Source of the DNA: Terebella lapidaria
Lineage: Eukaryota > Annelida > Polychaeta > Terebellida > Terebellidae
Reading direction: 5' to 3'
DNA: 64,000 bases
Assembly (NCBI GenBank): GCA_949152475.1
Contig: OX424564.1
Span: 27,278,165-27,342,164 of the forward strand
Shown: positions 63,601-64,000 of the stretch, piece after piece
Position numbering within the stretch: the stretch's first letter is position 1
Layout: each line of letters starts with the position of its first letter
The notes under the pieces: generated by a model
Seen by the model: only the letters and a program-made list of their open reading frames with translations
Told to the model about the DNA's origin: nothing
Databases searched by the model: none
Position numbers and translations under genes: made by a program

Positions 63601-63876
63601 TGTTCACTGTCTTGTCCTGCTTTGCCTTCAATGTGGGTTAAATTGAGTTTATTTTTCTAGAAACGTACACTTGGATAAATTCTTCGATATACATGATATA
63701 GTCCATAAAAAAGTCTAAACGCATGTCGTAGGCGTATTTCGTTCAACATTTGTTGTTTTTCCAGGCATGTTTGCAAATGCGACTTTGGGGAATGTCTATG
63801 CTGAGGATTTGGACGATTGGGATGTTCCAAATAAAACCTTCCGCTTTGTGAATCCAGATACGAAAAAATACTTCAA
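39438..63876 (+). CDS. CadN: neural-cadherin (CadN-like, type III cadherin), partial gene
   Basis: Calcium-dependent homophilic adhesion receptor. In insects CadN acts in axon guidance and synaptic target choice through beta-catenin at the plasma membrane. Twenty-two exons encode about 1,600 residues of extracellular cadherin (EC) repeats. Linker motifs appear in order: DVNDE, DMNDN, NVNDE, DINNN, DKNDN, DENDE, DKNDN, DVNDN, DVNDN, DINDH, DYNDN, DVNDN, DRNDN. Two boundaries lack a canonical DxNDN (exon 2 GERNPQF, exon 9 IMNAYPQW); fly CadN is also atypical at these places. About 14 full EC repeats are covered. After the last repeat comes KDIFVYNYKG and the DLDDWDVPNKTF segment, as in CadN before its EGF/laminin-G region. 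All exon phases join without a gap. The signal peptide, first EC repeats, EGF/LamG, membrane and catenin-binding parts lie outside the window. The symbol is by resemblance to the fly gene; orthology was not tested. Confidence 0.93.
39624..42886 (+). other. intron 1, 3.3 kb
   Basis: Contains a G run near 39651-39660 and GC-richer DNA at about 40640-41170 without recognisable exons. No transposon ends were found. Open frames here lack cadherin motifs. Confidence 0.7.
42887..43124 (+). CDS. CadN: cadherin exon 2 of window
   Basis: Acceptor ACATTCAG, donor GTGAGT. Enters in phase 1 and leaves in phase 2. It encodes GGEDRFEVDPETGIVRTRG, the mid-EC D-P-E-T-G turn, followed by the divergent linker LVGERNPQFYETQY, which replaces DxNDN. 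Fly CadN has a similarly degenerate linker (GGKRAPQFY) here, so this boundary was probably already calcium-poor in the ancestor. Confidence 0.92.
43125..43475 (+). other. intron 2, 351 bp
   Basis: AT-rich, with no repeat or second exon visible; acceptor CATAATTAG. Confidence 0.8.
43476..43692 (+). CDS. CadN: cadherin exon 3 of window
   Basis: Acceptor CATAATTAG, donor GTAAGT. Enters in phase 2 and ends in phase 0. It encodes IIAIQAKSHQDYPITYEL, the turn NAESGVVDLLRPLDYEKDP (LDRE-equivalent LDYE), and the next strand LRVKAIENGRPSRTSTVS. The open frame continuing past 43692 to 43749 is intron read-through. Confidence 0.92.
43822..44059 (-). repeat. left inverted terminal repeat of the DIRS element
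   Basis: The portion 43861-44059 is the reverse complement of 49943-50141 with no difference seen. The outermost 39 bases are unique to this end and recur inverted in the internal complementary region. Confidence 0.92.
44144..44233. repeat. internal complementary region of the DIRS element
   Basis: The first part (44144-44197) is the reverse complement of the left outer end (43822-43874), including GTTATTTTAAAACTTTTGAT. The second part (from about 44196) is the reverse complement of the right outer end, including TTTGTTATGCTAAGCGAT. The two halves overlap by about one base. In DIRS-1 this region is thought to template joining of the ends into a circular intermediate. Confidence 0.9.
44665..46353 (-). 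CDS. DIRS tyrosine recombinase region with RNase H end (fossil)
   Basis: A 562-residue frame. The N-terminal part carries the end of the RNase H region (IPGSMNTIADALSRKGP) followed by the DIRS-typical DLFATFQNNRLLLYVSPFPD segment. From about residue 245 a serine/proline-rich spacer leads into a phage-integrase-like tyrosine recombinase: a core-binding part (VADFFVWLRDKRKRALTTVKGYRAAL in pieces), a catalytic domain with LLALAPAKRVSELQGL, and near the end HEVRAISTSW. Tyrosine recombinases of this family insert the circular DNA copy. Part of a probably broken element; described as a fossil. Confidence 0.88.
   Translation of the reverse strand: MRCSSRRGSSLWSLVGGGSSPSHQLVGAPGRLVGPASFSTDGCRVHSPGHDRQHNGRRLYQEPGGGGTRSRELSNLTRKILEWVESQDVSLLARHIPGSMNTIADALSRKGPVSSNWSLNPQVCCSLWRLWGQPHLDLFATFQNNRLLLYVSPFPDPHAWADGALAQDWSTLWAYAFPPFSDSRGSAEDSIKHRSDRSSGSQLARQALVPEASGSPGGSSPVSALDPQPSSSGSSVPRAPRRPASSRMEIIRRSFRKAGFSRNVAKRMSRTVRSSSERLYQAKWKVFSAWCNRQQVDPRRRPLPTVADFFVWLRDKRKRALTTVKGYRAALSNVLASHGLDISASREISALFRSFAQDRPTVSHTPRWDLSLVLSSRNEPPYEPLEEAELRFLTHKTVFLLALAPAKRVSELQGLSAEVLHPEDWSSATLCYHIEFLAKTETPSALVAGMRTFSIPTLSQLATDCGDLSLCPVRAMRVYLKRTRPSPPSDSRLFLPFSASRGQVSKNTISLWIKAVVTRAYRQDRRDLHQLCGRMAHEVRAISTSWSFAHNMSLTDLLKAAT
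46000..47303 (-). pseudogene. DIRS reverse transcriptase / RNase H region (fossil)
   Basis: Recognisable pieces in two overlapping minus-strand frames include GWMTSIDLKDAFFHIPIHH (RT motif A region, D in LKDAFFHIP), GLIIDFKKSDLTPSQRVTYL with LGMDID (RT thumb side), and an RNase H segment further on. The order and motifs fit DIRS/gypsy-like reverse transcriptase. The region looks broken. Confidence 0.8.
47400..49940 (-). other. gag-like 5' region of the DIRS element (fossil)
   Basis: GC-rich sequence rich in Ser, Arg, Pro and Gly codons on the minus strand, between the 5' ITR and the RT region, where DIRS elements carry gag. It contains degenerate internal repeats (segments near 48560-48790 resemble 48880-49000) and a G run at about 48991-49006. 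No gag domain is directly recognisable. Confidence 0.5.
49943..50157 (-). repeat. right inverted terminal repeat of the DIRS element
   Basis: Reverse complement of the left terminal repeat over 199 bp. The outer 16 bases, ending CATAACAAA, recur inverted in the internal complementary region. On the element's own strand this is the 5' end, where the promoter would lie. Confidence 0.92.
50158..51587 (+). other. rest of intron 3
   Basis: AT-rich intron DNA between the DIRS element and exon 4. No repeat ends or exon-like segments were recognised. It ends in the acceptor CCCCCCACAG. Confidence 0.75.
51588..51699 (+). CDS. CadN: cadherin exon 4 of window
   Basis: Acceptor CCCCCCACAG, donor GTATCA; phase 0 in, phase 1 out. 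It encodes LIIDVVDMNDNSPTFPLSQY, a canonical DxNDN linker, and the start of the next EC repeat (IAETVQIGADIVQ). The donor is weak, but the next exon joins in frame. Confidence 0.9.
51799..51982. mobile_element. possible MITE with imperfect inverted ends
   Basis: TGTAAAACTCTTAAATTTTC at the left roughly matches the inverted right end (TGTAAAGCCCTTAGTTTTCC). Inside, TTTCACGGACATTAAAT is mirrored by CCGTGAAATTGAATGTC. The pairing is imperfect, so this may be an old MITE or chance in AT-rich DNA. It lies in intron 4. Confidence 0.4.
52131..52242 (+). CDS. CadN: cadherin exon 5 of window
   Basis: Acceptor TGTTGACAG, donor GTAAAA; phase 1 in, phase 2 out. It encodes VTATDVDSVTNSQLTYTV (the DxD calcium ligand segment) and NDDNFTVQTFNNIGYIRTH. 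Fly CadN has DDHFAVDSNGIIVNN at this position. Confidence 0.9.
52243..52572 (+). other. intron 5, 330 bp
   Basis: AT-rich with no visible feature besides the acceptor CCCCCATGCAG. Confidence 0.8.
52573..52823 (+). CDS. CadN: cadherin exon 6 of window
   Basis: Acceptor CCCATGCAG, donor GTGCGT; phase 2 in, phase 1 out. It encodes RLDYDTIPDHTYNFTVLATD, the linker NVNDEVPQF, and VIQAFDPDGDQVTYSFTG. The linker begins with N rather than D. An N-glycosylation sequon (NFT) is present. Confidence 0.93.
53118..53392 (+). CDS. CadN: cadherin exon 7 of window, DDGSCC exon
   Basis: Acceptor TACACCAG, donor GTTAGT; phase 1 in, phase 0 out. It encodes FSIDPQSGIITL, LNITATDDGSCCGSTTS, the linker DINNNAPRFPACSSYAPEV, and EREPVGTSVFK. 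The adjacent cysteine pair in DDGSCC and the cysteine after the linker (PAC; fly FKDC) are conserved with fly CadN and are the strongest single orthology signature here. Confidence 0.95.
53605..54063 (+). CDS. CadN: cadherin exon 8 of window
   Basis: Acceptor ATAATTTAG, donor GTAGGA; phase 0 in and out. At 459 bp it is the longest exon here. It encodes VEALDPDTGANGNITYSI, FDREATVGVTDFGVTIKAED, the linker DKNDNPPVFNLPHYQ, and YAMDRDAGLNGEVEYFM, then NQHSGWVSVARPMAE. It covers more than one EC repeat, with both FDRE and DRDAG calcium-ligand motifs. Confidence 0.95.
54220..54597 (+). CDS. CadN: cadherin exon 9 of window
   Basis: Acceptor CTGTTTTCAG, donor GTAAGT; phase 0 in and out. It encodes WEHVELEIEARDRGIPTETS, then TKIMNAYPQWERDYSAYPIV, where DxNDN is replaced by a divergent linker (fly has DVVDRNNKPPIW). 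It continues with ISENVRVNHIVARLKA and LDYETISQYTLTIKAA. The EC boundary probably binds less calcium. Confidence 0.93.
54899..55096 (+). CDS. CadN: cadherin exon 10 of window
   Basis: Acceptor CACTCTTAG, donor GTCTGT; phase 0 in and out. It encodes RLVIQLQDENDEIPQFIG, then VAENLEPGAEVISVTATDRD. It is GC-rich compared with the flanking introns. Confidence 0.92.
55097..55404 (+). other. intron 10, 308 bp
   Basis: AT-rich with no feature recognised; acceptor TTGCCTTCCAG. Confidence 0.8.
55405..55594 (+). CDS. CadN: cadherin exon 11 of window
   Basis: Acceptor GCCTTCCAG, donor GTATGT; phase 0 in, phase 1 out. It encodes INYRIKNSGPDYRNFIIDRQ, then MFDREQKSEYYVTVVAEDGA and the loop PSDRPNHHPAGTPNQ. 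Fly has APSARPNSNGPNS at the same loop. Confidence 0.93.
55595..55933 (+). other. intron 11, 339 bp
   Basis: No repeat or exon-like segment seen; acceptor CTTGACCAG. Confidence 0.8.
55934..56077 (+). CDS. CadN: cadherin exon 12 of window
   Basis: Acceptor CTTGACCAG, donor GTAGGG; phase 1 in and out. It encodes GEAEVQIRVTDKNDNSPYF and IAENADIGALVMHVTAEDQD. A canonical linker with full calcium ligands. Confidence 0.93.
56299..56414 (+). CDS. CadN: cadherin exon 13 of window
   Basis: Acceptor TTATTTTCAG, donor GTCAGT; phase 1 in, phase 0 out. It encodes ALSYSISGGNIGNAFEVHP and QGEIKVRGQLDYDQGTR. Fly has ITSGNIGGAFAVKNMTGAIY, a close match. Confidence 0.93.
56415..56720 (+). other. intron 13, 306 bp
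   Basis: AT-rich with no feature recognised; acceptor GTGTATTGCAG. Confidence 0.8.
56721..56900 (+). CDS. CadN: cadherin exon 14 of window
   Basis: Acceptor TGTATTGCAG, donor GTAAGC; phase 0 in and out. It encodes RYELVYRVFDDKFANTTRVV, the linker DVNDNPPRFDHAIYNM, and TDINEEETGITRKNPKYLLT. The INEEE segment with its insert before the next strand mirrors fly ITEEDDRNLPKRVL. Confidence 0.94.
57058..57373 (+). CDS. CadN: cadherin exon 15 of window
   Basis: Acceptor TTTCCGCAG, donor GTTTGT; phase 0 in, phase 1 out. It encodes VNAVDPDAERKSYLKYSLTG, YTGEIYLTRSLDRDKPRGRA, IWNFNVLAHDEVGSGHSLTG, and the linker DVNDNAPEF. The LDRDKPRGR..W.F.V.A.DE sequence matches fly LDRDQPNGRPQWRFTVFAQD. Confidence 0.94.
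57374..57681 (+). other. intron 15, 308 bp
   Basis: AT-rich, ending in a pyrimidine tract CCCTCTCTCTCCAG. No repeats recognised. Confidence 0.8.
57682..57915 (+). CDS. CadN: cadherin exon 16 of window
   Basis: Acceptor CTCTCTCCAG, donor GTGAGT; phase 1 in and out. It encodes RPVLTVMAEDRDNGNNGTVT, FTIDSTSGLITTTVGDSLDR, and EYKIIVVAKDRGIVPQS. Fly has FEIEPDTGVIKTAVCCLDRE here; the fly CC pair is replaced by GDS. Confidence 0.93.
57916..58381 (+). other. intron 16, 466 bp, with MITE
   Basis: Contains the MITE at 58205-58320, which ends about 60 bp upstream of the exon 17 acceptor. Nothing else recognised. Confidence 0.8.
58205..58320. mobile_element. about 116-bp MITE related to the one at 34915
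   Basis: The left end TA-CAGTAGTCCCCCTCAGAT pairs with the right end GGGGACCACTA followed by TA. The outer 11 bases match with one difference. It shares the CAGT(A/G)GTCC end and the AGATAAGACC core with 34915-35090. The interior has an additional palindrome around TATAACTCCATAGG / CCTATGTCATCCTATA. It fits a pogo/Tc1-like MITE. Confidence 0.65.
58382..58629 (+). CDS. CadN: cadherin exon 17 of window
   Basis: Acceptor TTTTAATGCAG, donor GTATCG; phase 1 in, phase 0 out. It encodes ATVTITVTDINDHKPKFTKT, SENYVIGASVTSVSATDLDT, and TNTGVLKVYK. The linker ends in H (DINDH) instead of N. Confidence 0.93.
58882..59129 (+). CDS. CadN: cadherin exon 18 of window
   Basis: Acceptor TTTACCAACAG, donor GTCAGT; phase 0 in, phase 2 out. 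It encodes AVDYDTLQRPYFNLTVFVSD, EVRVTDYNDNPPDFQPPTHQ, and VRVFEDVKVGTSLARFQAKD. Fly has VFEDTKVGTELEKFKATDPD, nearly identical. The next intron holds a LINE. Confidence 0.94.
59199..60572 (+). CDS. LINE reverse transcriptase fragment, open frame
   Basis: A 457-residue uninterrupted frame. Motifs in order: AYDTVDRYKLLEYL (motif A, catalytic D), GVKQGGSSSCCLFTAFID (motif B), LLFMDDTVVLATSR (motif C with MDD, preceded by F), HPTKSKYITVG (motif D), YVYLGTPL (motif E), then the thumb. Near the C-terminus is a zinc-knuckle-like CSCGPEIQTEEHVLLWC (C-x-C...H-x4-C), found in several APE-type LINE clades. The usual N-terminal endonuclease is absent because of 5' truncation. No stop or frameshift over 1.3 kb implies a recent insertion. 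The clade is unresolved. Confidence 0.85.
   Translation: MFRRESYTFMYTFKAYDTVDRYKLLEYLDALGCGGRFLTALKYSMSATGMIGTETFPTSAGVKQGGSSSCCLFTAFIDPTITAAASEGPDGWLQDLHSLLFMDDTVVLATSREKLIAKLKKVKSRADHLGMVLHPTKSKYITVGTEVHSPISLDDVTLEHTTSYVYLGTPLTADSMTTQVQNHLNTKSNHINKFYSFLRKNSDCPFEVKRKVWTSALVSSIFYSAETWFTGNLRAAEVPYNNTLKQLLSIRQSTCNDAVYIETGLSNASSWIAERQASFLRKLRARARTGQYVVRVIDLAITSRSPMGRRIETIESTRENQQQVFLNNVKSRVQTSDSSRRSAYREMNPALEPSDLLGVKSAVPESDRIAVTRLRLSSHHLKVETGRWARIPYENRTCSCGPEIQTEEHVLLWCRKTEPLRQSYNLTETTNSNDLFNHKNQKLMAEYCRKVLLLFRT
59236..60672 (+). mobile_element. 5'-truncated LINE in intron 18, sense to the gene
   Basis: The element begins inside the reverse transcriptase (KAYDTVDRYKLL, motif A region) and ends in an (ACT)n tail at 60653-60672 after a short 3' UTR with AATAAA-like sequence. 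The first about 12 residues of the open frame (from 59199) come from intron sequence. The endonuclease and RT fingers are missing. It is in the same orientation as the cadherin gene. No target duplication was recognised. Confidence 0.8.
60844..60977 (+). CDS. CadN: cadherin exon 19 of window
   Basis: Acceptor TTTCTTGCAG, donor GTATGT; phase 2 in, phase 1 out. It encodes YDIDWMTDPRRQFSIDSGG and LLDREVEQTHRIHILAIDQ. The last 14 bases of the exon with the donor are part of a 24-bp tandem duplication. Confidence 0.92.
60964..61011 (+). repeat. 24-bp direct duplication across the exon 19 donor
   Basis: AGCCATAGACCAGG followed by GTATGTCTTT is repeated 24 bp later as AGCCATAGACCAGG followed by CTATGTCTGT. 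The second copy has CT where the first has the GT of the donor, so only the first copy keeps a splice site. Confidence 0.88.
60978..61300 (+). other. intron 19, 323 bp
   Basis: Carries the duplicated donor copy described above; otherwise AT-rich with no feature recognised. Confidence 0.8.
61301..61561 (+). CDS. CadN: cadherin exon 20 of window, with Cys-rich loop
   Basis: Acceptor GACCTGTCCAG, donor GTTTGT; phase 1 in and out. It encodes GVGTLIVNLMDVNDNFPVF, ARDYRPVIYENEPPGRTVVV, NGPPFDMWLPCNGACPCSD, and NPVCGLFDFKFEK. The DYRP and NGPPF segments match fly CadN. The four-cysteine loop between NGPPF and FKFE is not in the fly sequence as I remember it. Confidence 0.92.
61562..62816 (+). other. 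intron 20, 1.25 kb
   Basis: AT-rich. Contains a 51-bp direct duplication at about 62386-62488 and no recognised transposon or exon. The acceptor is CACGTGGTCAG. Confidence 0.75.
62386..62488 (+). repeat. 51-bp tandem duplication in intron 20
   Basis: The segment beginning TTTCATCGCAATTTCTGAAG at 62386 recurs at 62437 with a few differences (GTATACC versus GTATGCC, ATTCACTACA versus ATTTACTACA). Confidence 0.85.
62817..63029 (+). CDS. CadN: cadherin exon 21 of window, last EC repeat end
   Basis: Acceptor ACGTGGTCAG, donor GTATGA; phase 1 in and out. It encodes GRGDQGFGIGTVRSLRRFDR, EEKKEYLMPIVMRDSGEPAM, TLTIVIGDRNDNRHFPGHKD, and IFVYNYKG. The DRNDN linker followed by G.KDIFVYNY marks the end of the EC chain in CadN. 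Confidence 0.95.
63030..63764 (+). other. intron 21, 735 bp
   Basis: AT-rich with no feature recognised; acceptor TTTTTCCAG. Confidence 0.8.
63765..63876 (+). CDS. CadN: cadherin exon 22 of window, post-EC segment
   Basis: Acceptor GTTTTTCCAG, donor GTGAGC; phase 1 in, phase 2 out. It encodes LGNVYAEDLDDWDVPNKTF and RFVNPDTKKYF. Fly CadN has IGRVYVYDLDDWDLPDKKFY, so this begins the membrane-proximal region before EGF and laminin-G domains, which lie beyond the window. Confidence 0.94.
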
Positions 63877-64000
63877 GTGAGCAAACTTCAATAAAATTTA
63901 CTGCCACTGATTAAAATAGAACATATAGAGAATTTCAGTGTAACAAAATTCAAGTGAAGTATAGTCACATAAATTATCATCATCTAGAAATGTTTCCATA
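63877..64000 (+). other. start of intron 22, cut by the window edge
   Basis: AT-rich sequence after the donor GTGAGC; the next exon is outside the window. Confidence 0.8.

Overview
The window is animal nuclear DNA: AT-rich non-coding sequence, GC-richer coding exons with GT..AG splice junctions, and many interspersed repeats. The one host gene I can support is the middle to 3' part of a very large neural-cadherin gene (CadN / type III classical cadherin) on the + strand, from 39438 to beyond the right edge. Its residues follow the insect CadN pattern closely, including a D-D-G-S-C-C motif, the loss of the usual DxNDN linker at one domain boundary, and the D-I-F-V-Y-N-Y segment that leads out of the last cadherin repeat. 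A long multi-EC CadN with an invertebrate style of domain chain, together with DIRS, LINE, hAT and Helitron-like repeats, suggests a marine invertebrate (lophotrochozoan or ambulacrarian). I cannot name the species.

Layout. 1-39.4 kb: no host exon found. It holds a decayed hAT transposon (1751-2581), a 1.1 kb element with terminal inverted repeats and internal duplications (4935-6025), a small MITE (15941-16056), an element carrying twelve copies of a 147-bp tandem repeat (24020-26546), two related Helitron-like elements (31643-32997 and 35219-38007, the second split by a 5'-truncated LINE), and another MITE (34915-35090). The rest is unassigned intergenic or intronic DNA with simple-sequence tracts. 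39.4-64 kb: 22 cadherin exons whose splice phases join without a break, about 4.8 kb of coding sequence or roughly 1,600 codons. Neither start nor stop codon is in the window.

The cadherin introns also carry mobile DNA. A 6.3 kb DIRS-type tyrosine-recombinase retroelement lies antisense to the gene (43822-50157). It has 199-bp inverted terminal repeats identical by eye and a 90-bp internal complementary region made of both outer ends. A MITE (58205-58320) and a 5'-truncated LINE with an open 3' ORF (about 59236-60672) lie in later introns.

The most unusual non-genic signal is the 147-bp array. Its units repeat the nonamer TCAAGGTCA, the known extended half-site of SF-1/FTZ-F1/ERR nuclear receptors, and the same nonamer recurs in the other tandem-repeat-bearing elements of the window. 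No CRISPR, operon, tRNA or rRNA was found. Family assignments were made by eye, without database searches.
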